A program made the position numbers and the translations under genes. From positions 73,706-137,705 of the forward strand of contig QKWP01001089.1 of assembly GCA_003550325.1 (NCBI GenBank): a stretch of DNA of 64,000 bases, given 5' to 3'. The notes under the pieces are model-generated. The model did not search any database. It was not told where the DNA came from and was given only the letters and a program-made list of their open reading frames with translations. Origin of the DNA: Gigaspora rosea (Eukaryota; Glomeromycota; Glomeromycetes; Diversisporales; Gigasporaceae). This document shows, piece by piece, positions 11,272 through 22,759 of the stretch. Positions within the stretch are counted from its first letter, which is position 1, and every line of letters begins with the position of its first letter.

Positions 11272-12590
11272 ATTTCTATCTTTTAAAGTTTATTCAACTT
11301 TTTATTTTTGAAAATAATAGTTTAGCATAAATATCAATAAAGATAATGACTTTTTAAAAGCCTATGATGATTTAATCGTAAAAATCAATGAATATATAGG
11401 ACATCTTATTTTGTTTTATGTAATGAAATGGGACATAATTCTGAAATAATCAGAGGTAACATTTATTACTCTAATAATTCAATCTTTAACTGGCTAATTG
11501 TTTTAGCATAGTATTACAGTAATTTACTGTTATATTTTTAGAAAGCTTACATATTTAAAAATTGTTGGTATAATTATATAACTGATCAAACTATTATTCC
11601 CTTCCCCTATGTGTATATAATATGCTATGCGCATCCTTTGAAAAATAAGTAAAGACAATATGTAAATTCTAATACTGAAATTTCATAAAATAGTGAAAAC
11701 AATCTACATGTCAAATTAAAATTAAACTAAATTTGTTAATTCTTTTTATAATGCAATAAAAATGATTGATGCAAATTTAAATAATTAATTTGCAAAAAGA
11801 TAATAAAATATACAATGCTTTTTCGGTTTTGATGTTGATGATGACTTCCTTTAACTATTTTTCACCCTTTAAATCCATGATTTTTCCTTTCGATATTTTC
11901 GCATCACCGATTTTATCTTGATAACAACGTGTAAATTTATTTTCTAAATTGAATCTCATGAATAGTAGGTATTTCATAATGTTTAAATACTTTTTTCTTA
12001 TAACTAAATTATTACATGCAGATATACATTCCATGCAGTGATATGAAATTCAGATTCAATGTGCATGAAAACGAGAAGATAATTCGAATAATGCAATTTA
12101 AGATAATTAAAATCGGATTTTTAAAGAGATCATTGGAGATATACATTCCATGCAGTGATATGAAATTCAAATTCCATGTTCGTGAAAACGAAAAGATAAT
12201 TCGAATAATCCAATTTATGATAATTAAAATCGGATTTGTTAAAAAGATCATTGAGCTAACAATTTTAATTAAAACAAAAGATTATTATTCTATAGCTCAA
12301 TTTTAACCAGCCAGTTGGTCTTAATCTAACTTTATATAAATTTATTATTATATTTTTGAAATGTTTAACAAATTAAAAAGTGATTAAATAACTATTTTAT
12401 AAAAACTTCAAAAATTTTATTTGTTAAGAATAAGCCGCTTAATAGCGCTAATAATGCCTATTAAATACAAAATTTTTGTTAAAATATGTAAATTTTTTAG
12501 TATTTTAATTTAATATAAAAAATTTAACAATATATAACTAATATATTAGGTAGTTAATAGTGCTGATAATGATGTAATTTTGTAACAAAT
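11272..12590 (+). repeat. Array 3' spacer, copy 2
   Basis: This is homologous to 3454-4747 and 39345-40536. It contains a private 117-bp tandem duplication (12021-12254). No convincing gene is present. Confidence 0.75.
12021..12254. repeat. 117-bp tandem duplication inside 3' spacer copy 2
   Basis: Two adjacent 117-bp units, 12021-12137 and 12138-12254, each start with GATATACATTCC and carry a TGAAAACGA and an ATTCGAATAAT. The other spacers have one copy. Because 117 is a multiple of three the reading frame stays open for 96 codons across both, but the frame is broken in the sister spacers, so coding is doubtful. Confidence 0.75.
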
Positions 12591-12970
12591 TATTTAAATA
12601 ATTAATTTAGTGTCAATTGCGTATTTTTGGCCAATTACTGCAAATTTTAAATTTCAAAAATTTTGAAATCAAAAGCGGACTCTAGATATTTTCTTTAAAT
12701 TTTCATAATTTAAAAAAAAAAAAATAAAAAATACAAAGCATCGCAAATTTAAATTAGGATAAGTAATTGTTCATTAGATTTCAATTAATCATATTGATTT
12801 GGCAAGAATATTCCAATTCATTGGCTTGTGAATTGATGACATCATCTTGATATCGAATTGAAATCATTATTTGGATAATGTTAGCAAACTTCAATATCCA
12901 TTAAATCCGTGTTAAGAAATAAGTATTAGGAGGAAAGGAAACATTACTTAGTCTTTAAATGAATATTTTT
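12591..12970 (+). repeat. Array upstream spacer, copy 3, truncated
   Basis: The spacer starts normally after the 3' spacer of gene 2 and matches copies 1 and 2 up to GAATATTTTT. There it is cut by the inverted element pair at 12971. A further 34 bp of the same spacer survives at 13739-13772. The rest of this unit is not found until gene 3 near 37660. Confidence 0.8.
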
Positions 12971-13223
12971 TATTCTCGCTCGGATTTCATATTAAACACT
13001 GTCTTTATTAGACATTATGAAGATACATGATGGGACTAGTGCTCCACTTCATCACTTCTCTTCTGCTATTACATACCGTGCTCATAACAACTCTATGTGT
13101 CTTCTACCATTACATACTATGCTCATAACAACTCGATTTGTGCACGTGAATATGTCACGCGACGAAGCATAATTTAGAATCGCCAACGCTAAGGTGTGGC
13201 GCATCTTTTTTTTTTTTTTCATA

Positions 13224-13430
13224 GCGAGTCCAAACCCATGCCTATAGTACGGCATACTCAACTCGTTACATACAACATCAGAAAATTATTATTATTTTTT
13301 TTTTTGCGAGTTCGAGTCCACGTTATGGTGAGCACATTCAACTCAGTACACATGACAACATCTACATAAAATAGCGAGTTCGAGCCCACGTTATGGTGCA
13401 GCGCATTCGACTCGTTACACATAACAACAG
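13224..13430 (+). repeat. Three tandem tRNA-like (B-box) segments
   Basis: Segments starting near 13224, 13306 and 13374 share GCGAGTTCGAGYCCACG followed by TTATGGTG, then a CATTCRACTC and a TACACATRACAAC. GAGTTCGAGCCC resembles an RNA polymerase III B box or tRNA T arm (consensus GGTTCGANTCC). No complete cloverleaf can be built. This may be a tRNA-derived short element. The first copy is the most decayed. Confidence 0.35.
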
Positions 13431-13481
13431 GCAGGGTGCTAGGTGCAATGGGGCGGGAGGGATGGGAGCCAGAATCTTATC

Positions 13482-13998
13482 GGGCATCGAAGAGAACAAG
13501 TGACAAGACAAGCGAAGTAAGAAAGCACTGAGATTCCCCAATTTCTCTCACATTATCTTTATAATCTCTGCTGCGTGCATACGTACCTACAATCTCTATC
13601 ACATGCATCTATAATCTCCATTGCATACGATCATATGCTATTACCTTTTTCATATAAGCCTCAATTTCATATAAGCCACAAATCAGGTTATCCTCGCGAT
13701 AATAACCCTAGCGTGACTTCGTCAACGCATAAGGCTATAATCAATATGGGAAATGTTTTTACTACCGGTTTAGCCCTATGCGTTTACGATAGTCATGCTA
13801 GGGTTATTATCGTGAGGATAACCTGATTTGTGGCTTATGCTTATATGAAAAAGGTAATAGCATATGATTGTATGCAATGGTGATTATAGATGTATGTGAT
13901 AGATTATTATAGATACGCAGAGATTATAAAAATACATTTGGGAGTAAATCAGTGCTTTCTTTCTTCGCTTGTCTTGACACTTGTTCTCTTTGGTGCCC
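13482..13998. repeat. Long palindrome with 35-bp loop
   Basis: The left arm 13482-13737 and right arm 13773-13998 can pair over most of their length, for example AGGTTATCCTCGCGATAAT with ATTATCGTGAGGATAACCT. The loop is array spacer sequence. Such a structure could extrude as a cruciform and cause replication trouble. Confidence 0.8.
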
Positions 13999-14871
13999 TT
14001 GCTATGCATAAACCCGTGCTCCAGTATAAAGAAATACGATGAAAAACAATAAGGAAACACGATGAAAAACACGCCGATTTCTTCGAATCATCCTGATAAT
14101 TGCTTCGATTGGAAAAGTACATTTCGAATACCCTGAAAAAAAAAAAAAAAAAGAAAGATAAAAGAGAGGCTCACTCTGAACTTTCTTTAAAGAAACTTGA
14201 TGCAAGTATAGTCGAAAAAAAACCAATTAAAGTTTGATTGGTATGACTAAACGATTATGAAAGAATTCGTTACCATCTAAATGTGATATTCCGTTCTATG
14301 GAGGCACGAAAGTCACGAAAGTTGATAATAAATATTATGATACGGGTGGGCGAGATACTAATGAAAGAACTTTATAAGTCTGATTTTAAACTCAATGGTT
14401 TATGTAAGCATCCAATCCAATACTTTAAAGGAAATGGTATTCTTCAAGGGAAGACGAACCTACAAATATGCACAATCTCGATATATCGAGAAAGGAAAAA
14501 AAAAATCCAAATTGGCAAACGATGCTTTCAACAATTAAATTTGTTAAAAAATTGGCAGATACAGGCTGGGTCAATTACATGGGATAGGAGTATGGATGCT
14601 GGTGAAATTAATTTCACCTATTTCACCAATTTCACCAATTCACCGCCAATTTCACTAATAGTGGTAAAATTATTTCACCACATTTTACCAGTATCTATAG
14701 ATAAGAGTTGAAAAGGATGAAAACAAGGCACTCACGTATTACCAAAAAGCGGAATGTATACGTATCAAGTTGGATATTGTTATTATTTGAGAATTTGAGT
14801 CAAATCGATAATTATGTATCTTCATAATCTCTAATAAAGAGAGTGTTTAATATGAAATCCGAGCGAGAATA

Positions 14872-15049
14872 ATATGTTGCTGTATTGTGATTTTATTTGC
14901 TACAACCAGTAATGATTGACATAGATGCACGAATACATAAAGTTTACGCGTCATACTCATCTAACTGATGAACTTTCTATGCCCCACTATTTATAGGATA
15001 TGTTATGTAAATATTTCCTAAAATTCCTTTCTCACGAAACCATTGAACT
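14872..15049. other. Upstream flank of the F-box-type pseudogene
   Basis: Short non-coding stretch. It no longer matches the array spacer, so the break point between the array and foreign DNA lies at about 14872. Confidence 0.5.
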
Positions 15050-16330
15050 ATGGCATCAAAAATATTTACAGACGATATGTCCGAATTAATGGAAAATATT
15101 CTTAATAATTTTGATAATGAAATTTATTCTTACACGTGTACCGACATTGGTGCAAAATTTCAATTTCTATTCCTTTGTAGAATCCATTTTTGTAAAATCC
15201 ATTTTCATTTGACCGAAGGCCTTTATTCATTTTTCATCTAATGGCGAAGACGAAAAATCTCAATTTAAAAGAAGATATGGAATAAATAAGGAAATTTCCA
15301 AACCGTTATTGATTATGCAAAATTTCTAAAGGTTCTTGATCTATATCATTTAAAAGGGAAAATTATATATTGGATCAATCTCAAGCATGTTGAACCGAAT
15401 GCATCGATGAATTATGAAGAATTTAGAGAATGGATCTCTCTCAATCTTTTTGATCTGAGATATTACAACACATCAATGAATTCCATAATAATTTACTACT
15501 CAAACTATTAATTTAAAGTGACGCTACTTTAGATAAATTAGTTGAGAAATGTACAATTTTTTCGTGACTTAAACATTTATCTTTGAGAAAAACAGCAATC
15601 TCCAACGCTGAAAGTTCTACTACATTTTTAAGGGCCTTGATAAAAGATGCTACGAAAATTAAAACTTTGAGACTTGACGAATTCATATTATGTCGCAACA
15701 ATGTTGTATTACAGTTAATTCAAGCTTTTATACACATTATTAATCGCAAGACAACTAAGACTGTTTAACTTAGTTGATTTTCTGTAAATTTCACGGCATA
15801 AATTTAGCTTTGGAAAGCCAAAAATTCTACGGCATCATTTCAGCTTTAGAAAGTCAAAAAAAAAAAAATTTCATTACAAGAAGTTAAAATAGATAATTGT
15901 GTTTTTAGTGCAAAGTTCGAGGTACTGAATAATTGTAAAAATTTAGAAACACTATTAATTTCTGTGACTATAAGATCCGTTGGGAATATTAGATCATAAA
16001 ATCAGTACCTTAGAGATAATTGATTATTCAATTAATGCACAGTATATAGCATTAATTTTAGACAAGTCTGGCTTATTACTACAATGACTAAGTCTTGATT
16101 CTGAAAAATTTTGGAGGAATCGTTCTTACTAAAGCACTTAATTCCTTCTGTCCAAACATTATATATCTCAACATTACAAAGATTTTGTTTTCTACACAAC
16201 TTCTGGAACTTATTGAATTTCTTTCAACAAAGGTCTTACGCGAAACTTAGTTATTCAAGGATCATTCCATTTGTAGCTTATATGATGGAAATGATAAATA
16301 TGCATGTGATTGCATCCAATAGAGATTAGA
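15050..16330 (+). pseudogene. Decayed F-box/leucine-rich-type protein gene
   Basis: The start MASKIFTDDMSELMENIL is typical of the large family of F-box-like proteins in glomeromycotan genomes. Downstream, pieces in shifting frames match the rest of that family: YGINKEI, LRALIKDATKIKTLRLDEF, FSVNFT, ISTLEIIDYSINAQYIALIL and LLLQ-LSLDSE. There are many stops and frameshifts (first at about 15127, then near 15240, 15340, 15770 and 16085). The whole would have been roughly 430 residues with a short N-terminal F-box-like helix set and irregular leucine-rich repeats. F-box proteins act as substrate receptors of SCF ubiquitin ligases. This copy cannot be translated as a whole. Confidence 0.7.
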
Positions 16331-17845
16331 TACATGCAATAGAGATTACGAGATGGATGTCAGAGTAAATTACAAAAGCCCACCCATCCATTCTGTTTAT
16401 CTATGGCGCCTTATACCCTGTAAGTAATGATTAAATGCACAATACCATGCCAAACTTTGAAAAAAAAGAAATAAAGAATAGAAAAAGTAGTATGCACCAC
16501 ACCATAGTGTTGGCTCGTACTTTCATGTGAACATAATATTGTATTTTTGTGTAATAGCAGTAAGGGTGCATTTTTCTCATCATGTGGCTACAAAAAAAAA
16601 TCTGAGTAAGAATAATATGATAGATACATTTTTCTTTCACACCTGTATCTTGCCTTACTACTCTCGTACGATACTGAGTATGTTTAGAAATTTGCTTATA
16701 GTCTTGCTCCATGACTGAAAAAAAAACATTGGTAAAAATCTTGAACGTATCAAAGGCAGAAATCTAAGCTGACATCATGGAACAGACAACTACCAACTAC
16801 CAAAAACAAAACAACAAAACACTTTACAATATCCAAATGGTGAGCAGCGATATAATTTGGCAAGCCTTAGATTCTTGTCTTCTTCTATGGGCTTGGGGCT
16901 TATTCTTTGGGAGCTTGTGCTTCTTAGTCTTTCTTTATTGTAGATTGGTCTTAGTCACATTTTAGTCTCATAGCAATGACGTTTTAGTCTCGTGACAATA
17001 ACTTCCTAGTGAATAGAAAAAGTTCAAGAAAGAAAAGGAAAAAATATACTGTATATTTCTATATATATAACTAACTAATAACATATTTTCTCATTTGAGA
17101 GTCATAATACAAGCATCAATTAATAAGTAAAAAGGAGAAAATGTTGTATCACAAAATGCACAGCCTTCTAAAAAATTGTTGAGACAGGCCCATATATGCA
17201 AAACAAAAAACTTAGGCATGATTAGAAACAACCCAAGATACTTCATGAGCTGGATATTGATATTCTTTTGATAACTGATAATATCATCTTTGATCCATCT
17301 CACTATTGAATCCAACTTACCACCCAAAAAATATCTACTAATAATAGTATTTATTATTTGGAGAGAGAGTGGACAAGTATTCTTCTCTGTTTTTCAGATT
17401 GGGTATCGTCCAAAAAAAATAAGACTCGGTATGACATATTAGCCAGAGAATTGCTAATTGAAACTCTAATTAGAGAAGCAAAATCCTTTAACAGCAATTC
17501 ATTTGAGTTGCTTGACATTTTATCAAATTTTTTTCTTTGATATATACTGATATTATTAGAGAGACCAATGTTAGCATTGAGAGATTATTGCCTAATACTG
17601 CTAATAAGTGATTGTAAGTTGCTTTTGGCTGGTAGTTAGACTTAAAGAAAAAGAATAGTCCATTAAAAAGAAAGCATGGATGACAGCATCTCAGGTTGTT
17701 TTGGAAAAAACTCTAGCATGCTTATGATATCCAAAGTAATAGGGACTTTCAAGATCTTTTTGATATAGCTACTGTACATTATACTAAAATAGAAAAGACA
17801 TGTCTAATTATATCAGCACATCATAATCCCCAATCAATAAGTGAA
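16331..17845. other. Gene-poor stretch
   Basis: Several short open frames occur on both strands, none with recognisable domains or family resemblance. An in-frame stretch at about 17800-17845 leads without a stop into the next entry. I see no RNA gene or clear repeat. Confidence 0.4.
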
Positions 17846-18184
17846 ATGGTCCAATTCAAGCATATAACAGAACCAGAATACATTACAAATCTAAGTGGTC
17901 AAATATTGATTCATTTAGAGCAACTTGATAATTACAATACTATTATACTTGAAACCAATGCTGTAAATAATTATTATTTCTATATATTGGAGCATACTTC
18001 ACATCATAGTGATGAATTTTGGACCAATTTTGTTGTACATTTTGGGGCTTATACCAGAAACAACTTAGTTCCTTTTACAAGCTCCAATACTACAAATACA
18101 CATAACATTTTTCACTATGTATATGTCAACAAATTACTTCTAGATCTCAAGCCATTATCAGACTGTGCTAACCAGTTTCCCTGA
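17846..18184 (+). pseudogene. Unknown coding remnant
   Basis: A 112-residue frame has a plausible protein composition (HITEPEYITNLSGQILIHLE, then ILEHTSHHSDEFWTNFVVHF) and continues upstream without its own ATG (IISAHHNPQSISEM) and downstream in broken frames (LSRLSWGPFVLKPLG). I do not recognise the family. The mixture of coding-like pieces and stops suggests a decayed gene or transposon protein on the plus strand spanning perhaps 17.5-18.5 kb. Confidence 0.35.
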
Positions 18185-19560
18185 GATTATTATAAAGATT
18201 TATATATGAAATTGAGCAGGCTGTCATGGGGACCATTTGTGCTAAAACCTTTAGGAGTTTTCCAATATTAGTTATTAATTTTACTACTAGTGACCATTAT
18301 TGGGATGAACTTGATGAGGCAAATAGTTTATATGTCTTAGTTTCACTAGGAGTTATAAAGTAGAAGAGTTAGCTTCAAATGGCTATATATCTTTAACCAG
18401 ATAATTGTAGCATTTGCCTTACATTTATTACTCTATAGCAATTTTCAGTACTAAGAGGATTCAGCACAGTGTTGTTTATTTTGTACATTACATATTTATC
18501 TACTATTTACAGAATTTTACTAAAGTTTAGAGACTAATAGCCAATTGTTTCTGAGCAAGATCTCAATAATGCTTAAAGTTTGAACTACTGAAAACAACTT
18601 TTCAAAACAAAGCAAGCCAAATACAGATCCCTTCTGCTGTATCTGATAATATACAAGGTTATACAGATATAAATAATTTTATAATGCTATATTATATATG
18701 GAAAAAAATAGTTATTAATTTAATTAATGCTTTCTTTAGACTTAGCATATGCCCAACAAGATTTAAAGGCAGCAGATCTGCTTTAGTAGTATGTTTTATA
18801 TGTGATATATATAAATGTGTCTTCTTTATTAAAGTGTGCTTAAAAAGTCTTATTTTCTTATTGCTATGCTTTATTTACACTTCTGCATTGTATCGCTTAA
18901 TATTACCTAATAATTAAATAAATTTGCAAATAAAATATGTTAATGACTCAGTGTCTTGTTTAAAATATTAAACATTCTATTAGATCTTTTTCAAAATTGC
19001 ATAACAATTGTAAAATCAGGAGATTTGGCTATAACCAAGTTTATAAAGGAGAAGGGATTAATAAAACTCACAAAACTAATAAACTCATAAACCTTGATCC
19101 ATATTTATTTTGGTTTGTTATTGTTAATCCTTAGAATATTCTAGGAAGAGTGGTGCAAGCAGTATAACCTTAATAAACACTTGCAACATAGCACATGGCA
19201 ACTGGGATTTCTTTAGAGTCGGTAGAGATTTGAAGTGGTGTGGAAGTAGAATGTTTCTTCACTGTAGCAGTTCAATATATTATTCAAAGAACAGGAATAT
19301 ATTTAGTTGGGCAAAGATATATTTTATTTAATTATATTACAAAACTTTGCAACAAGACTATTTGGTTTGCAATTTTGTTAATTGGATTTAAAAAGTAAAT
19401 TAATAGGTGTAATAAAAATCTCCCTATATAGAAATAGTGTTCCCTAATCCATAAATTGATCAGCACTGAACTAATAGATATAAAGTAATTATATGGCAAC
19501 AATTTTCTTATAAAGGAAAATTACTACTTTACTGAAACTTAAAAAAAAGTATATATGTTT
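18185..19560. other. Gene-poor stretch
   Basis: This stretch holds only short frames with hydrophobic low-complexity translations (for example 18684-18917). No domain, repeat or RNA gene is recognised. It may include the tail of the decayed gene upstream. Confidence 0.35.
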
Positions 19561-19639
19561 TTATAATAAAATAATAATATTTTGAAAATATAATAAATAT
19601 GCTTTTATATAAAAAAATATTTTAATAATATTTTTATAA

Positions 19640-20330
19640 TATATTAATAATATAATAAAATTTTAAAAATAAAATAAAAATTTAAATTTGTTTTAAAAAT
19701 ATTATAAAATTATTATAAAAACATTATTATGATATTTTAAAAATAGTTTAAAATAAATTGTTTAAAAATATTTTAAAATATTATTTTAATATTATTAAAA
19801 ATATTATAAAAATATTATTGCTATATTTTAAAAATACTTTAAAATAAATTTTTTAAAAATGTTTTTAAAGCATTATTTTAATATTATAAAAATTATTATA
19901 AAAACATTATTATTATATTTAAAAATAACTTTAAATAAATTTTTAAAAATGTTTTTAAAACATTATTTTAATATATTAAAAATATCATAAAAACATTATT
20001 ATTATATTTTAAAAATAGTTTAAAATAAGCTTTTTAAATGTTTTTAAAGCATTATTTTAATATTATCAAAATTATTATAAAAACATTATTATTATTATTT
20101 AAAAATAACTTAAAATAAACTTTTAAAAATGTTTTTAATACATTATTAAAAATATTGTAAAAATATTATTATTATATTTTAAAAAAAAATTTAAATAATT
20201 TTTTTAAAATATTTTTAATACATTATTTTAATATTATTAAAAATATTATAAAAACATTATTATTATATTTTAAAAATATATTAAAATAAGTTCTTTAAAA
20301 ATATTTTTTAAACCAAAATTATTTTTAAAA
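19640..20330. repeat. AT-rich minisatellite, about 90-bp unit, seven or more copies
   Basis: The landmark ACATTATTAT, or a close variant, recurs near 19721, 19812, 19904, 19993, 20083, 20163 and 20254, giving a period of 89-92 bp with one short unit of 80. Each unit also carries a TTTTAAAAATA and a TTTTTAAA. The composition is almost pure A and T. Units differ by a few bases, so the array is old enough to have diverged. Confidence 0.8.
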
Positions 20331-21189
20331 AATGCTTATATCTTGTAATTTTGCTTATGAAACCATCCTTCGTATTTTAACAAAAAATCTTTTTTGCGAG
20401 ATTTTGGGGTAAACACATTTGTCTAAATCATTATATTATTGATTTGTTTTATTTATATTATATTTAATATTATAAAATATATTATAATATGATATATTTA
20501 TATAATATAAATATTTATATTATACTATAAAATATGAAATTTATTTAGTTTAATAATGTTTTAAAAATGTTTTTATTAATATTACTAAAACAGTTTTAAT
20601 ATATATTATTTATATTATTATTATTAACTTATAACTAGTAATTATAACGTTTTTTAAAATATAATAAAAACATAATTAATATATAATAATAATATTTTCA
20701 ATTTTTTTATAGTTTCAGTGAAGTATTGCACAAACCTCAAACGATTTTGACTAAGTACTAATTAACTAATTCAAATTCTTTCTCTTCGCATCAAATCTAA
20801 TATAGTATAGTATCATATTGTATTGTATCATATCGATTCGTATATAATATATTAAAAATGATGGGTAGAAAATTAGAAATTTAATAAATTACCAATTCCA
20901 TGTTTATGGCATGAATACTAATATTACCGAATTTAGAAGGAACATATGACAATAACATACAGAGGTGCATGATGGCAGCCTTTTAAGAGATTAAGCAATT
21001 TTACAAGTGTTAACAAAAGAAGTGTAAAGAATTTCTTAAAAATTAGTCTATTGCGAGGCATTTCTATTCATCAATGTTATTCTATTCTACAAAGTATCGA
21101 GGGAGAATAATGGAGATAACAATGGATAGTTAGATTGCATTGCTAAATTATTAGTCTATTAAGGCACATAGATGAGAAATCGTTCAACT
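20331..21189. other. AT-rich flank of the minisatellite and unassigned DNA
   Basis: 20331-20720 is AT-rich simple sequence continuing the character of the minisatellite without a clear period. 20721-21189 has mixed composition with no intact frame. Broken plus-strand frames may belong to the kinase relic just downstream. Confidence 0.35.
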
Positions 21190-21392
21190 TATTAAAGATA
21201 AACTATAATATATCAAACTTAACAAAGTGTTGGGATAGTGATCCTGACAATTATCCAGCAACAGGTGTAATTTCAATATTTAACTGAAATTATTCCTAAT
21301 GAAACTATAAGTCAACATTATTCTACAGAAATATTATCTGAGAATAACGGAAGTTTTCAAGCCATAGTTTACATTATCCTCACTTAATATAT
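21190..21392 (+). pseudogene. Protein kinase C-lobe fragment, cut by the Gypsy element
   Basis: Translation near 21217-21276 reads NLTKCWDSDPDNYPATGVI followed by a stop. The pattern K-C-W-x-x-D-P-x-x-R-P-T is the end of the catalytic domain in TKL-type kinases, which are numerous in this fungal group; here the usual Arg is Tyr. Upstream pieces are frame-broken. The sequence runs into the 5' LTR at 21393 and resumes at 31077 with TPR-like repeats, so this is probably one kinase/TPR pseudogene split by the retrotransposon. Confidence 0.5.
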
Positions 21393-22644
21393 TGTAACGA
21401 GTTAAAAAATTTGTATATTTTTTTTTCCCTTCAATAAATTTTATCTACACGGTATATTCTCCGCGAGTTCATGGAAAAGCGTAATCCTCCTAATTTAGTA
21501 AAATTATAAGAAAATTCTCGTACATTTTATATCTTATACTAAAATAGAAATAATGGTGGCTTGGCAGCTTAATCATATGAAATGACATTTTGGTTACATT
21601 TAAGGTATGGGGTTGGGTGCGTATACACGGCCGTTTGAGCCTGTTGGGCCAACTTATACTAAAAAGCCCATTAAGTACAGTAAAAGTAGTGTAGCAGGAA
21701 GAAAACACAGATGTACGCATAATGAATAACCCTTCGTGGTAGGGTAAAAACAGCAGCGTAAATATAGCCAAAGGAGCGTAAACGTTGCCAGTGAAGTGTA
21801 AACACTGCGAGTACTAAGATAGTATAGCCCAAGCCGTATAAAACTAGATAGAGTTAAAAATGTATATAAAGGCCTACAGTTCAAGGGCCAAAAAAAATCA
21901 GTTCTATGAATTATAATAAAGAATTTCCTTATTATCATTGAATAAATTATATTTTCTTCTAAATAATGAAATTATACTTATCTTTGAATTTGACTTGTAA
22001 CTTTGATAACCCTTTTCGTAACTCAATTCGACGTACTGAATTGACTTGTAACCTCAAATTGGCCTTATTAAGACTCAAATTCTGTGTAACAAAGTCTTGT
22101 CAATATTCTGAAATTATACACGTGACTCATATCAGTCTACCAATAGCTCTATAACAAAGACTATTAGTTTAACTACCTAATTGATAAACGATATCTCTTT
22201 TCGATTTCCTTATTTTTGCTAGTTGAAATAGAACTTACTTTACCTTTTCATAAATTACCTACGGGAAAATTCTTAAACTTACCCATATCGCTGTTCTTAG
22301 ATATCATCTGACTGAAACACGACCCTATATAGACCTACCATAAATCCTGTGATACACATTTTGATCCTACCTTTGATCAACATTATATTTTATTATTATT
22401 TTTATTGATATCAATTTATTGATATCCCCCATATTAGCATCACCAGCATCTGCATCTCTATTCTATTGTGGTGATTTAGTGATAGACCAACTATCAGGTC
22501 TCCACGTATTATATATTCAAACCCTTTTTAACCCCTGTGATCTCTAGATTCTTATATTTCTATCTCTCTTACCGTACACGGTTGGAGTGTAAATTGGTAC
22601 TATTGTCTATATTGTTTTATCTGCTTTCCCAATCAACCGTTACA
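21393..22644 (+). repeat. 5' LTR of the Gypsy element
   Basis: 1252 bp, TGTAAC...GTTACA. It pairs along its length with 29827-31076. Scattered substitutions and a few indels separate the two LTRs, so the insertion is not brand new. A TATAAAGG and an AATAAA near 21855-21945 are candidate promoter and polyadenylation signals. Confidence 0.9.
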
Positions 22645-22646
22645 AT

Positions 22647-22663
22647 TGGTGCCAGTTGTGTGG
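22647..22663 (+). other. Primer binding site
   Basis: TGGTGCCAGTTGTGTGG begins two bases after the 5' LTR. TGG at this position pairs with the CCA end of a host tRNA. The tRNA identity cannot be fixed without the tRNA set of this genome. Confidence 0.7.
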
Positions 22664-22759
22664 ATTGAATAATTAACTCCCCATAAAGTTCATAAAATCT
22701 TAAGTCTTTTCATTAATATATATTTGGCAAACTGAAGAGGCAAACTTACCCACCAAAGA

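Larger units (their letters stand above)
12971..14871. mobile_element. Inverted pair of TA-flanked elements around 34 bp of array DNA
   Basis: The outer ends, 12971-13028 and 14814-14871, are inverted copies (TATTCTCGCTCGG on the left, CCGAGCGAGAATA on the right). The inner arms, 13482-13737 and 13773-13998, are also inverted copies of each other over roughly 230-250 bp. Between the inner arms lies 13739-13772, which is the direct continuation of the spacer interrupted at 12970. Each half thus looks like one element copy (767 and 1099 bp) inserted at TA sites in opposite orientation. The middles differ: the left half has tRNA-like repeats, the right half has unrecognised DNA with a poly-A run near 14138. 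No transposase is visible. Confidence 0.65.

Noticed and set aside
12012-12306. Overlapping 79- and 96-residue frames on both strands as real genes
   Set aside because: They arise from the tandem duplication of a spacer segment. Sister copies in the other units carry frame-breaking indels.
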